Shown here piece by piece: positions 30,036 through 39,098 of a DNA stretch of 64,000 bases. The notes under the pieces are model-generated. The model did no database searches. It saw only the letters and a program-made list of their open reading frames with translations, and had not been told where the DNA came from. The stretch lies in NCBI RefSeq assembly GCF_900095695.1, contig NZ_FMIQ01000006.1:372001-436000 (forward strand), in the 5' to 3' direction. The DNA is from Hafnia alvei (GTDB lineage: Bacteria > Pseudomonadota > Gammaproteobacteria > Enterobacterales > Enterobacteriaceae). Position numbers and translations under genes: made by a program. Position 1 is the stretch's first letter; every line of letters begins with the position of its first letter.

Positions 30036-30066
30036 AAAAAGGCCAGCGTTTAGCTCTGGCCTTTTT
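30036..30066. terminator. Bidirectional terminator ynjH / nudG
   Basis: AAAAAGGCCAG pairs with CTGGCCTTTTT around a 9-nt loop between two convergent genes. T tracts occur on both strands. Confidence 0.9.
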
Positions 30067-30072
30067 ACTTAT

Positions 30073-30510
30073 CTACGCTTCATCATCTTGTTGCGATAAC
30101 CGCGCTAACTTTTGTTGATAAGCGTGTAGCAGGGGGATATCAGCGGGGGCTAAATCATAAGACTCGGCCTGTTGCGGAGTTACCCATACCAATGCAGCAT
30201 GCTCGTTGGCGGTGAATTCACCCTCGGTATGCTGCACGCGCCAAGCATGCAGATGGATGGTTTTATTCTCAAGTCTCAGTGTGCTGCTGGCGACATAGTC
30301 CGCCACGCTGCATCTTACCGACAGCTCTTCTGCCAGCTCACGGCACAGCGCTTCAGGCTGAGTTTCGCCAATCTCGACCTTACCGCCGGGAAACTCCCAC
30401 AAACCAGCCTGATCTTTGCTTGCCCCACGCTGAGCTAACAAGATTTTTCCTCGGCACTCAATAATGGCGGCAACGACATCGATCGTATTATGAGATGCAG
30501 TCATTTCCAT
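30073..30510 (-). CDS. nudG: CTP pyrophosphohydrolase NudG (Nudix)
   Basis: NudG is a Nudix hydrolase that cleaves CTP, dCTP and oxidised or methylated pyrimidine nucleotides such as 5-hydroxy-CTP to monophosphates. The 145-aa product has a full Nudix box, running from GGKVEIGETQPEALCRELAEE (first Gly at residue 42) with the REXXEE core intact, preceded by LWEFPGG. Its start overlaps the xthA stop (TAATG on the minus strand). Pairing of a nucleotide-pool sanitiser with a base-excision-repair nuclease makes functional sense. Confidence 0.9.
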   Translation of the reverse strand: MEMTASHNTIDVVAAIIECRGKILLAQRGASKDQAGLWEFPGGKVEIGETQPEALCRELAEELSVRCSVADYVASSTLRLENKTIHLHAWRVQHTEGEFTANEHAALVWVTPQQAESYDLAPADIPLLHAYQQKLARLSQQDDEA

Positions 30511-31319
30511 TATGCCAACTTAAATTCAGCCCAAATTGGTGCATGATCCGATGGCTTTTCCATACCACGAATTTCGTAATCGATACCGGTATCAATGCAC
30601 TTTTCAGCCAGCGGTTGGCTTGCTAACACTAAATCTATGCGCAGACCACGGTTGTCATCAAAGCCTTTCGAACGATAGTCAAACCACGAGAACTGATCGT
30701 TACGCTCGGGGTTGGCTTGGCGATAGGTATCGATAAGCCCCCAGTTTTTCAGGCGTTCCATCCATTCACGCTCTTCCGGCAAGAATGAACATTTCCCTGT
30801 GCGTAGCCAGCGCTTACGGTTTTCTTCGCCGATACCGATGTCATCATCGGTTGGACTAATATTTACGTCACCCATGACGATCACTTGTCCCGCAGGTGTC
30901 TGTTCAGACTCAAGATAGTTCTGTAAATCTTGATAGAACTTAGTTTTCGCTGGGAATTTGGTGGGGTGGTCGCGGCTTTCGCCTTGAGGGAAGTAACCGT
31001 TGATAACCGTGAGCACGCCGGTCGGCGTAGCAATATCGGCCATGATGATACGACGCTGAGCATCTTCTTCATCGGTCGGGAAGCCTTTGCGCACGGCTAG
31101 TGGTTTTTCCTTTGTCAGCAACGCAACGCCGTAATGGCCTTTCTGACCGTGATAGAAAATGTGATACCCCAGATGCTCTAAATCAGCCAGTGGGAACATA
31201 TCATCGTGAACTTTTGTTTCTTGCAGGCCAATTACATCAGGCTGATGTTTTGCGATGATGGCTTCAAGTTGATGTGGACGGGCACGCAGTCCATTGATAT
31301 TAAAAGAGATAAATTTCAT
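30510..31319 (-). CDS. xthA: Exodeoxyribonuclease III
   Basis: XthA is the major AP endonuclease and 3'-phosphodiesterase in base-excision repair. The 269-aa enzyme starts [21 protein letters not shown] and has LQETKVHDD (metal Glu), the catalytic [10 protein letters not shown] and C-terminal [10 protein letters not shown] with the active-site His. An in-frame ATG at 31346 adds nine residues absent from the family, so I use 31319. It is the first gene of a two-gene unit with nudG. Confidence 0.97.
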   Translation of the reverse strand: MKFISFNINGLRARPHQLEAIIAKHQPDVIGLQETKVHDDMFPLADLEHLGYHIFYHGQKGHYGVALLTKEKPLAVRKGFPTDEEDAQRRIIMADIATPTGVLTVINGYFPQGESRDHPTKFPAKTKFYQDLQNYLESEQTPAGQVIVMGDVNISPTDDDIGIGEENRKRWLRTGKCSFLPEEREWMERLKNWGLIDTYRQANPERNDQFSWFDYRSKGFDDNRGLRIDLVLASQPLAEKCIDTGIDYEIRGMEKPSDHAPIWAEFKLA

Positions 31320-31425
31320 AAGTGCAGGCCATATTGAAGCGTTCATGTTAACAAAGCGTTGTTAAACAACAGTTGTGAATGAATAGTAGCAGAAAGCCCA
31401 CCAATTCAAAAATCACGGTCAGCCA

Positions 31426-31995
31426 CTAGTCCCAACGGTTCAAATTATGTGGTTGATAGTGGTCGAATTCTTTTAGGATTACCGCAGGATCTTCTAAACA
31501 GACCAGCGTATCGACATACAGTTGACGAACAAAACCCTGTTGGGCGCTGTAGCGTAGAAATTCGATGAGTTTTTGGTAATAGCCAGCAACGTCCATGAGT
31601 GCAATAGGTTTATTGTGATAGCCGATTTGGCTCCACGTCCAGATTTCGAATAACTCTTCTAGAGTGCCGATGCCGCCGGGGAGGGCGATAAATCCATCAG
31701 ACAACTCAGCCATGCGCGCCTTGCGGGTATGCATATCGGGAACAATATCCAGCGAGGTTAAGCCATAGTGTGCGGTTTCCGCTTCGACTAAGCGCTGCGG
31801 TATGACGCCATGCACTTCGCCCCCAGCCTCAAGGACCGCATTAGCTAATACACCCATGAGCCCTTTGCTGCCGCCGCCATAGATTAACCGACGACCTTGC
31901 TGCGCAAGTGTGTGGCCAAGCAATTTAGCTGCATCGGAATAGGCTGGATGAGTGCCTTCATTGGCGCCGCAAAAAACGCAGATATTGTTACGCAT
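31426..31995 (-). CDS. LOG family nucleoside-5'-phosphate phosphoribohydrolase
   Basis: This 189-aa Rossmann-fold protein belongs to the LOG (lonely guy) family, which removes ribose-5-phosphate from AMP-like or cytokinin nucleotides. The signature PGGIGTLEE spans residues 106-114, with GGGSKGLMG at residues 40-48 and the arginine pair in MHTRKARM. The bacterial physiological role is unclear. It is a single gene upstream of no obvious partner, lying just past the tRNA-Tyr transcription unit. Confidence 0.9.
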   Translation of the reverse strand: MRNNICVFCGANEGTHPAYSDAAKLLGHTLAQQGRRLIYGGGSKGLMGVLANAVLEAGGEVHGVIPQRLVEAETAHYGLTSLDIVPDMHTRKARMAELSDGFIALPGGIGTLEELFEIWTWSQIGYHNKPIALMDVAGYYQKLIEFLRYSAQQGFVRQLYVDTLVCLEDPAVILKEFDHYQPHNLNRWD

Positions 31996-32081
31996 GACAT
32001 ATCCTACTGCTGAGAGAAAAGCAGTGGTATAGCGGATTGATGCTAGGAATTCAAGGGGATGATGGAGAACAGAAAATTATA

Positions 32082-32123
32082 TCGAGAGCGTAATCGAAGG
32101 TTCTCGACCTTCCCCGTGGGGAA
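32082..32123 (-). promoter_or_regulatory. Overlapping hairpins in the tRNA-Tyr trailer
   Basis: Three overlapping stems are visible: TCGAGA/TCTCGA (32082-32107), GAAGGT/ACCTTC (32096-32112) and TTCCCC/GGGGAA (32110-32123). On the minus strand the first is followed by TATAATTTTC. They probably take part in ending or processing the tyr transcript. Confidence 0.5.
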
Positions 32124-32168
32124 TATGCGATTTTAATATTTGTTTGGGATTGCGGAGCTAAGAAAGGA

Positions 32169-32253
<85 letters not shown>

Positions 32254-32338
32254 ACGAAATTCGTGGTTACGAATTGTTGCCCGGTTTTCTCCGGAAAGCT
32301 GCGGCTAACAGCTTTTTTATCTCATCCTGAAGAAGAGA

Positions 32339-32423
<85 letters not shown>

Positions 32424-32462
32424 AGATTTTTAATCGCTCCGTTATCACCGGAAGCGGGGCGC

Positions 32463-32490
32463 ATAATAACAAATCGCGCCGCGCTGTAAA
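32463..32490 (-). promoter_or_regulatory. Stringent-type promoter of the tRNA-Tyr operon
   Basis: On the minus strand TTTACA and TATTAT are separated by 16 bp and followed by a GC-rich discriminator GCGCCCCGC. This closely matches the E. coli tyrT promoter, a classic ppGpp-sensitive and Fis-activated promoter. Confidence 0.9.
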
Positions 32491-32577
32491 GCATTGGGAG
32501 GTAAAAAATAATTTGTTTGCCGTTTTTTTGCACTTAACGCCTTTTGTGTGAACAAAAAGCAGAGAAAAAACCGCCAA

Positions 32578-33426
32578 TCAGAATATAACTGTACGATTCC
32601 CATAAACAAATACCCGCTGTGCCAGCACGCGGTACAGTGCACGACTGAGTACATTTTTTTCAACGTCGCGCCCTGCGCGCATCATTTCATCGGCGGTATA
32701 AGTGTGGTCAACGTTAATAACGTCTTGCATGATGATTGGACCTTCATCGAGATCGTTATTAACGAAGTGCGCGGTTGCACCAATAATCTTCACACCGCGC
32801 TCATAGGCTTGATGATATGGGCGTGCGCCAATGAAAGCTGGAAGGAAAGAGTGGTGAATATTAATAATCTGGTTGGGGAAGTGACTGATGAAGTCAGGCG
32901 TTAATATCCGCATATATTTCGCTAGCACCACGTAGTCGGGCGCATGTTTTTTAATTTCAGCCACCATGGCGGCGTCATGTTCATCACGCGAGAGACCTTC
33001 ATGGCTGACTAGCGTGAACGGTATATCGAAACGCTCAACCAGCGATTGCAACGTGGAGTGGTTACCAATGACCGCTGCAATTTCAACGTCTAATCCCCCA
33101 AATGCACTTTTCATCAGCAGGTCGCCAAGGCAGTGTGCCTCTTTGGTGACAAGCACCACAATGCGTTGACGGCCTGATACCGTAAGTTCTCGCTCAGAGC
33201 CGGAGGGTAGTGCGCCATCCAGATCGGCCAGCAACGTCTCATCGTTGAAAATACCTTCCAGTTCGGTACGCATGAAAAAACGGCCGGTGAGATGGTCAAC
33301 GAATTCATTATTTTGAATGATATTAAGCTGGTGTTTATAGCAAATGTTGGTGATCTTGGCGATGAGCCCCTTCGCATCTGGACAGATGGTGCGGAGAACT
33401 TTGCGTTGAATAACGGGTTGTGACAT
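32578..33426 (-). CDS. purU: Formyltetrahydrofolate deformylase
   Basis: PurU hydrolyses 10-formyl-THF to formate and THF, balancing one-carbon pools and supplying formate to PurT. The 282-aa protein has an N-terminal ACT domain (about residues 8-85) and a C-terminal formyltransferase-fold domain. The latter contains INIHHSFLPAFIGARPYHQAYERGV up to the His/Asn catalytic region and GATAHFVNNDLDEGPII with the catalytic Asp. As in E. coli it adjoins the tyr tRNA genes and ychJ. Confidence 0.97.
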   Translation of the reverse strand: MSQPVIQRKVLRTICPDAKGLIAKITNICYKHQLNIIQNNEFVDHLTGRFFMRTELEGIFNDETLLADLDGALPSGSERELTVSGRQRIVVLVTKEAHCLGDLLMKSAFGGLDVEIAAVIGNHSTLQSLVERFDIPFTLVSHEGLSRDEHDAAMVAEIKKHAPDYVVLAKYMRILTPDFISHFPNQIINIHHSFLPAFIGARPYHQAYERGVKIIGATAHFVNNDLDEGPIIMQDVINVDHTYTADEMMRAGRDVEKNVLSRALYRVLAQRVFVYGNRTVIF

Positions 33427-33469
33427 GTGTTGGTTTCCTGTCTAGATATTTTTATTATTGCGGATGATC

Positions 33470-33964
33470 TTATTGACCACAGCATTTCTTATATTTTTTG
33501 CCAGAACCACATGGGCAGGGATCGTTTCTGCCGATCTGCGGTTTGGTTCCATCCACATAATACCAACGTTGATCCAAACGAATAAAGCGTGAACATTCAT
33601 GAATCGAATTATTTTGATTTTCGGCATCAGAATGGTAACGCGCGAAGAATTCAACAAAGCCTTCATCCTTGTTCTTACCGCTGGCAGTTTTAACAATCGT
33701 TAATCCTAGCCACTCGGTATCAGCAAAACTCTCTTCAATCGCGGCGCGTTGTTTGTCCATGCCACATTCTGGATGCCAGGTATCCACCAGATAATCTGCG
33801 TTGTGCACCACATAGGCGGTGTAACGTGAACGCATCAGCTGTTCGGGCTCAGCGGCCATACGTTGCCCGCTAATAATGGGTTCACAGCATTGGGCAAAGG
33901 CGTTGCCGCTTTGACACGGGCAGGGTGAATGGCTATCAAGCGGTATAGATGTGGTGGGGATCAT
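33470..33964 (-). CDS. ychJ: YchJ family SEC-C metal-binding protein
   Basis: This 164-aa protein of unknown function has a zinc-binding SEC-C-like motif at each end: [13 protein letters not shown] (about residues 15-27) and the canonical [13 protein letters not shown] near the C-terminus. The centre is a NTF2-like domain with [21 protein letters not shown]. The family is well conserved in enterics. It lies 43 bp upstream of purU on the same strand and is divergent from rssB. Confidence 0.95.
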   Translation of the reverse strand: MIPTTSIPLDSHSPCPCQSGNAFAQCCEPIISGQRMAAEPEQLMRSRYTAYVVHNADYLVDTWHPECGMDKQRAAIEESFADTEWLGLTIVKTASGKNKDEGFVEFFARYHSDAENQNNSIHECSRFIRLDQRWYYVDGTKPQIGRNDPCPCGSGKKYKKCCGQ

Positions 33965-34208
33965 GGTGGTCGAACCTTATTGAAAGACGAATTGGGACTA
34001 TGGTATCGAATCCTTATCTCAGCCGCCATGAGGGAGTGTGGCTGAGATAATATTCTGAATCAGTAGCTAATAAATAATTGTAACGAATAGACCTTTTAGT
34101 TAAATGTGCGTAATAGTGCGCAAAACGCGTCATTCCAGAAATATCTATGCAGCACAAGGCTGCATATTGAGCCAGAATAGAAGGAGCACTAGTGAAAGGA
34201 GGTTCTTA

Positions 34209-35222
34209 ATGGCGTTGCCACTGGAAAGTAAGCGAGTGATGATCGTCGAAGACGACCCTGTCTTTCGCTGTGTACTGGCCGGCTACCTCCAATCCCAAGG
34301 CGCTTTGGTCCAAGAAGCAGCCAATGGAATAGAGGCCTTAGGTTTACTGGATGAGTTCACTCCAGACGCAATCCTTTGCGATCTTGCGATGCCAGAAATG
34401 GGCGGGATCGAGTTTATTAAACGGTTAAGAGAGCGAGGCTTTCAAACACCGGTAGTTGTGATTTCTGCAACTGAAGAAATGGCTGACGTTGCGAATGCAA
34501 TGCGGCTTGGTGTTCGTGATGTATTGCTCAAGCCAATAACCGATCTCAGCAGATTGCAGGAAACGCTTTTATCTTGCTTTTATCCCGATCTATTTGAATC
34601 ACCGGCTTTAGAGAAAGACGAGTTTATCCATGATTGGGAGTTATTAAGCCAAGATCCTGAATATGCAGCGCGTTTGCTAAAACAGTTACAGCCGCCGGTT
34701 CAACAAAACATTTGTGGCTGTAAGGTTAATTATCGACAGCTCACGTCTCTGAATAATTCAGGTTTGGTATTAGACATTGCGCCGTTATCCAGTAAAGATC
34801 TCGCATTCTATTGTTTAGATGTTTCGCGGGCAGGAGAAAACGGCATTTTGGCGGCACTGATGGTGCGGGCGATTTTTAACGGGTTGCTGCAAGAACAGCT
34901 GGCTCACCAAGAATTGCGCTTGCCTCAAATGTCTACCATTCTTAAACAGGTCAACCACCTGCTGCGTCAGGCAAACCTTGAAGGGCAATTTCCTTTGCTG
35001 GCTGGGTATTATCATGTTCAGCAACAGAATCTGATTCTTGTTTCTGCGGGATTACATGCCAAAATTCATGCGGGTGATAATCTGATCCAGCTCAATAGCG
35101 GTGTACCTTTAGGCACGATGGGGTCAATTCACGTCAATCAGGTTAGCCAGCGATGTAGTCATTGGCAGAGCCAAATCTGGGGCGTGGGTGGGCATCTGCG
35201 TTTAATGCTGACTTCACCGTAA
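34209..35222 (+). CDS. rssB: Response-regulator adaptor RssB
   Basis: RssB is the ClpXP adaptor that delivers the stress sigma factor RpoS for degradation and is itself controlled by Ira anti-adaptors. The 337-aa protein has an N-terminal receiver domain with phospho-acceptor Asp58 (ILCDLAMPEMGG) and Lys in VLLKPITD, then a C-terminal PP2C-like domain with NGLLQEQLAHQELRLPQ. The ATG at 34209 has AAAGGAGG upstream; an earlier in-frame ATG at 34104 has no homology. In E. coli rssA precedes rssB, but here it is absent. Confidence 0.96.
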   Translation: MALPLESKRVMIVEDDPVFRCVLAGYLQSQGALVQEAANGIEALGLLDEFTPDAILCDLAMPEMGGIEFIKRLRERGFQTPVVVISATEEMADVANAMRLGVRDVLLKPITDLSRLQETLLSCFYPDLFESPALEKDEFIHDWELLSQDPEYAARLLKQLQPPVQQNICGCKVNYRQLTSLNNSGLVLDIAPLSSKDLAFYCLDVSRAGENGILAALMVRAIFNGLLQEQLAHQELRLPQMSTILKQVNHLLRQANLEGQFPLLAGYYHVQQQNLILVSAGLHAKIHAGDNLIQLNSGVPLGTMGSIHVNQVSQRCSHWQSQIWGVGGHLRLMLTSP

Positions 35223-35440
35223 CACTGACTTTTCAGCTTTATCTGCTTTTTAATTTAATCAGTTAATGGGTCGCTATTTATCTAAAAGGCTGGTTGCTTG
35301 TAATATCTCCAATCAGTCTGCAATTACTTTGAATTTAATGCGCACAAAATACGAACTGGTATACTCGCGCTGGAAATTAGCATTCATGTCCGCCGAATAA
35401 AATGGATATGAACACGGAGCTAAACGATTAGAGAGGTTGT

Positions 35441-36352
35441 ATGTCAACGTCAGTAAGAAAAATCAGAAAAGCCGTAATACCTGTCGCAGGGCTAGGAACG
35501 CGTATGTTGCCAGCCACCAAAGCCATTCCAAAAGAAATGTTGCCGTTGGTTGATAAGCCACTGATCCAATATGTTGTGAATGAATGCATTGCTGCAGGGA
35601 TTAACGAAATAATTCTGGTTACACATTCTTCAAAAAACTCTATCGAAAACCATTTCGACACCAGTTTTGAATTAGAAGCAATGCTGGAAAAACGCGTTAA
35701 GCGTCAGCTTCTAGCTGAAGTGCAGTCTATTTGTCCTAAGCATGTTACCATCATGCAAGTTCGTCAGGGATTAGCGAAAGGTTTAGGCCATGCGATCCTG
35801 TGCGCATATCCACTGGTTGGCGATGAGCCATTTGCCGTTATCCTGCCAGACGTGATCTTAGATGAGTACACCTCCGATCTAAGTAAAGACAACTTGAGTG
35901 AGATGCTGTCTCGTTATGAAGCAACAGGCCATAGCCAAATTATGGTTGAGCCAGTACCGATGGAAGATGTTTCTAACTACGGCGTTGCAGATTGCAGCGG
36001 CGTTGAGCTGAAGGCGGGTGAGAGCACTCCGATGAAAGCGGTAGTTGAGAAACCGGCACGCGATAAGGCACCGTCAAACTTGTCTATCGTAGGTCGCTAC
36101 GTGCTATCACCAGAGATTTGGCCACTGCTGTCTAAGACACCTCCAGGCGCTGGCGAAGAAATCCAATTAACAGACGCGATTGCGATGTTAATGAAGAAAG
36201 AAACCGTTGAGGCTTATCATCTGAAAGGTCTGAGCCATGACTGCGGAAATAAAATGGGTTACATGCAGGCGTTTGTTGAATATGGCATGCGCCACGCTTC
36301 TTTAGGTAAAGAATTCACCACGTGGTTAAAGTCGTTAGACTTGAACGACTAA
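35441..36352 (+). CDS. galU: UTP-glucose-1-phosphate uridylyltransferase
   Basis: GalU makes UDP-glucose for LPS core, capsule, trehalose and galactose metabolism. The 303-aa protein has the nucleotidyltransferase signature [20 protein letters not shown] (Gly at residue 18 onward) and [11 protein letters not shown] for metal binding. [22 protein letters not shown] is also conserved. The ATG follows an AGAGAGG site. It is monocistronic, with a terminator 28 bp after the stop. Confidence 0.98.
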   Translation: MSTSVRKIRKAVIPVAGLGTRMLPATKAIPKEMLPLVDKPLIQYVVNECIAAGINEIILVTHSSKNSIENHFDTSFELEAMLEKRVKRQLLAEVQSICPKHVTIMQVRQGLAKGLGHAILCAYPLVGDEPFAVILPDVILDEYTSDLSKDNLSEMLSRYEATGHSQIMVEPVPMEDVSNYGVADCSGVELKAGESTPMKAVVEKPARDKAPSNLSIVGRYVLSPEIWPLLSKTPPGAGEEIQLTDAIAMLMKKETVEAYHLKGLSHDCGNKMGYMQAFVEYGMRHASLGKEFTTWLKSLDLND

Positions 36353-36380
36353 AGGCCATCATGGCTAAAGAAACTTTGTA

Positions 36381-36406
36381 AAGGATGCCTAGGCATCCTT
36401 TTTTTA
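36381..36406 (+). terminator. Terminator downstream of galU
   Basis: AAGGATGCCTAGGCATCCTT is a perfect 20-bp palindrome followed by a T run. Confidence 0.92.
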
Positions 36407-37058
36407 TGCGAGCTATCTTAGCAATGTGAGGCCACTTAAATAATTTTCTAAGCAAATAATGACTAAATGTATGACCTCTTTGATTTAATCCCCATCCCGT
36501 GGTTTCTCAAGCCTTCTAAAGAGCGCCTAGAAGCATCAAAAGATAAGTCTTTTTTAATAATGATGTCTCGCTAAAAAGCATTTCTCTTGAATTAAGGCGA
36601 TACGGGAACAATCCCATACCTTGTTTGTGGTATATGTTGGGTAGTAAATCAAAAAATATTAACTTTACTGAAGATTGATTATATCAATATAGCCATAGTT
36701 ACTGTTGTTTATTACTCAGATGTTTACTATCAATTTAAGGTATTTTAAATGCATGGTTATCACCTGTTTCCATACCTACTGCCACGATGAGAAATTAATG
36801 TAGAGGGGCGTAATTACAGGAATGACTACAGCGTGAAAGATAAGTCCTACAGCGGTGTAGGAGCGCTGCTGTAAATTCACAGAAGAGGGCATGTAGTGCT
36901 AGACGGTGTTTTCTGATCCATATTGTTACTGGCAGTAGTATGGCTTCTGGTGCCATGCTATCCAAAATGGATTTTAAAAATCGAATTTATTTAAGTGCAA
37001 AGAATGAAATGCTATACAACAGAGTTTAGATGCATAAGACCATAGACGAATTAAGGGC
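36407..37058. other. Long non-coding gap galU-hns
   Basis: About 650 bp contain no credible gene. Only very short frames occur, such as 13 codons at 36749. The region is AT-rich, with two overlapping perfect hairpins at 36845-36873. Convergent genes flank it, so promoters for known genes are not required here. An unrecognised small RNA or protein-binding region is possible. Confidence 0.5.
36845..36873. repeat. Overlapping alternative hairpins
   Basis: TCCTACA-gcgg-TGTAGGA (36845-36862) is a perfect 7-bp stem with a tetraloop. TACAGC (36848-36853) can instead pair with GCTGTA (36868-36873). The two structures are mutually exclusive. Confidence 0.5.
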
Positions 37059-37085
37059 AAAAAAATAGCCTCATAAGAGGCTATT
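37059..37085 (-). terminator. Terminator downstream of hns
   Basis: On the minus strand AATAGCCTC/GAGGCTATT (9-bp stem, 4-nt loop) is followed by TTTTT. Confidence 0.92.
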
Positions 37086-37118
37086 TATACAGATTTAGAT
37101 GTAATGCTTAGAAGAAGA

Positions 37119-37526
37119 TTACAGCAGGAAATCGTCCAGAGACTTACCTTGTTCTTCGATAGCTTGCTTAATCACAGCTGGAGTACGGCCTTGGCCAGTC
37201 CAGGTTTTAGTTTCGCCATTTTCATCAACATACTGGTATTTAGCAGGGCGAGCAGCACGTTTTGCTTTACCCGCTACTTTACCAGCAGCCATGCTTTGCA
37301 GCAGTTCATTAGGATCGATACCGTCAGCAATCAGCATTTCGCGGTATTGCTGTAATTTACGAGTACGTTCTTCGATCTCAGCTTGTGCCTGACTATCTTC
37401 TTCACGACGTTCGTTTACAACAACTTCCAATTTCTCCAGCATTTCTTCTAGAGTTTCTAAAGTACATTCTCTAGCCTGAGCACGAAGAGTACGGATGTTG
37501 TTCAGAATTTTTAATGCTTCGCTCAT
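37119..37526 (-). CDS. hns: Nucleoid-associated protein H-NS
   Basis: H-NS is an abundant DNA-bridging protein that silences AT-rich and acquired genes. The 135-aa protein has an N-terminal coiled-coil oligomerisation region (about residues 1-60, [19 protein letters not shown]). A linker follows, then the C-terminal DNA-binding domain with the AT-hook-like motif TWTGQGRTP (about residues 107-115). It lacks only two C-terminal residues compared with E. coli (137 aa). It has its own promoter and terminator. Confidence 0.98.
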   Translation of the reverse strand: MSEALKILNNIRTLRAQARECTLETLEEMLEKLEVVVNERREEDSQAQAEIEERTRKLQQYREMLIADGIDPNELLQSMAAGKVAGKAKRAARPAKYQYVDENGETKTWTGQGRTPAVIKQAIEEQGKSLDDFLL

Positions 37527-37567
37527 TGTCCTAATCTCAAATTATATTGGTGGGGGGCGTCTCGATT

Positions 37568-37596
37568 ATAATAGAGTGCCAGTTTATTTAACGCAA
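37568..37596 (-). promoter_or_regulatory. Candidate hns promoter
   Basis: On the minus strand TTGCGT and TATTAT (overlapping TATAAT) are 17 bp apart, with a GC-rich stretch CGCCCCCCACC downstream. The predicted start is about 35 bp upstream of the hns ATG. Confidence 0.7.
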
Positions 37597-38028
37597 TAGT
37601 GAATTTTGTAAGATTAGCAAAATATTTCGTAATATAAGCAAATAATGCTTCTTTAAACACTATAACGAATATAGCTACTTGTTATTCAGATTACAACATC
37701 AGGTTCAAAGAGGCTAGGGCGCCAAACCGAAGTCTATTAAAATATAATCGTGTTGACGGTATTGTTATGTTTCACAGTAGATATTTTTTGTTGATTAAAT
37801 CTACAGATCTTTAAGCTTGGTCACACTCCTCATTGCTAATATAAGGCAAAAACCGGTGAGAATTATCGGAAAAACGAGTGTACTAAAGTCCTTTATAGTA
37901 ACGATCCCATCAATTAGCAAAATCAGAGTTCGGTGTAACATCATTTCTTAACAGAGTGTTGTGTCCCTCTCATTTTTAGACAAAATATTGTTTTATCAGA
38001 TATTGATATAGATTCAGGCTTTAAGAAT

Positions 38029-38054
38029 AACGTCTTTGGCTAGACGTTTTTTTT
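38029..38054 (+). terminator. Orphan intrinsic terminator upstream of tdk
   Basis: AACGTCT-ttggct-AGACGTT is a 7-bp stem followed by a run of T (eight Ts counting the stem end). No gene on the plus strand lies upstream of it within the gap. It may be a tdk leader attenuator or the end of a small RNA. Confidence 0.75.
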
Positions 38055-38137
38055 CATAATTTTATGCCATCATCGCGACGTTGGCTGTGATAAAATCCGG
38101 CCAGTTACGCGATTCTATATGGGGCTTAGAGCAGGCT

Positions 38138-38713
38138 GTGGCACAACTATATTTTTATTATTCAGCGATGAATGCGGGCAAATCAACGGCGTTACTTCAA
38201 TCTTCCTATAACTATCAGGAACGAGGAATGCGCACGCTGGTGTTTACCGCAGAAATTGACAATCGTTTTGGTGTGGGAAAAGTGAGCTCGCGTATTGGTC
38301 TGAGTTCACAGGCTCAACTTTATAATAGCGAAACACCTTTGTTCGATATGATTCGGCAGGAAAATGATCTTTTGCCTGTGAACTGCGTGTTAGTGGATGA
38401 GTGTCAATTCCTGACCAAAGATCAGGTTAATCAACTTTCCGATGTAGTCGATAGCTTAGATATTCCAGTGTTGTGCTATGGACTGAGAACCGATTTTCGC
38501 GGTGAATTGTTTGGCGGAAGCCAATATCTATTAGCTTGGGCTGATAAATTGGTTGAGCTTAAAACGATTTGCCACTGCGGGCGCAAAGCAAATATGGTGC
38601 TACGTCTAGATGAGCACGGTAAAGCGTTAAAAGACGGCGAGCAGGTTGTGATTGGTGGTAATGAAAGCTATGTCTCAGTCTGTCGTAAGCATTATAAAGA
38701 CGCGCTAGCGTGA
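38138..38713 (+). CDS. tdk: Thymidine kinase
   Basis: Tdk phosphorylates thymidine and deoxyuridine in pyrimidine salvage. The 191-aa type II enzyme has the P-loop SAMNAGKST, the Walker B-like VLVDECQFL and a zinc lasso with CHCGRK and CRKHY. A longer frame starts at ATG 38081, but the GTG at 38138 gives the family start (M)[16 protein letters not shown] and is preceded by AGCAGG. The C-terminus is about 14 residues shorter than E. coli Tdk (205 aa), ending right after the last zinc ligands. Confidence 0.95.
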   Translation: MAQLYFYYSAMNAGKSTALLQSSYNYQERGMRTLVFTAEIDNRFGVGKVSSRIGLSSQAQLYNSETPLFDMIRQENDLLPVNCVLVDECQFLTKDQVNQLSDVVDSLDIPVLCYGLRTDFRGELFGGSQYLLAWADKLVELKTICHCGRKANMVLRLDEHGKALKDGEQVVIGGNESYVSVCRKHYKDALA

Positions 38714-39054
38714 TACTCGGTGTGAGCGTAGGCAAAGTATAGATATTGATGCACACGTCTTCTCAGGGCGTGTGCTGAATGATAAACCAATCCCCTTAGT
38801 TCAAGTTTACGCATTGATGATGCCACTCTCGCTATATATCAACGCCGTTGCCGGTGTAAGGGCATCGATCTTTAACGCCTTCTATATTTCATTTCCCTAA
38901 TTCCCCATCTTTAATCCCAAATCAGATTCGCGGTGCTGGCCGAATATTGCTCTGTGAGGTCCAATGTTTGGATGTTGAGTTGCGTGTTCGTTTATATGCA
39001 TTTCTATTTATGATGATAGAAGGACATTAAGAGAATAGTGGGTATCAATAGGCA
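38714..39054. other. Intergenic region tdk-adhE
   Basis: About 340 bp lie between convergent genes. A GCACACG/CGTGTGC stem at 38751-38775 follows the tdk stop codon and has no T tract. I see nothing else in it. Confidence 0.5.
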
Positions 39055-39081
39055 CAAAAAAACCCGCCAGCGGCGGGTTTT
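39055..39081 (-). terminator. Terminator downstream of adhE
   Basis: An AACCCGCC/GGCGGGTT stem with a 3-nt loop is followed by TTTTT on the minus strand. Confidence 0.9.
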
Positions 39082-39098
39082 CGTATAACAGAATCTAA

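Larger units (their letters stand above)
37527..38137. other. Divergent intergenic region hns-tdk
   Basis: About 610 bp are very AT-rich. The hns promoter lies at its left end, and an intrinsic terminator pointing to tdk lies at 38029-38054. No protein-coding gene is visible. An AT-rich curved region upstream of hns fits its known autoregulation. Confidence 0.6.

Noticed and set aside
31320-31346. Nine-residue N-terminal extension of XthA.
   Set aside because: All ExoIII proteins I know start at MKF; the ATG at 31319 gives this start.
36749-36790. A 13-codon frame starting ATGCATGG in the galU-hns gap.
   Set aside because: It is too short and lacks a ribosome site or any supporting feature.
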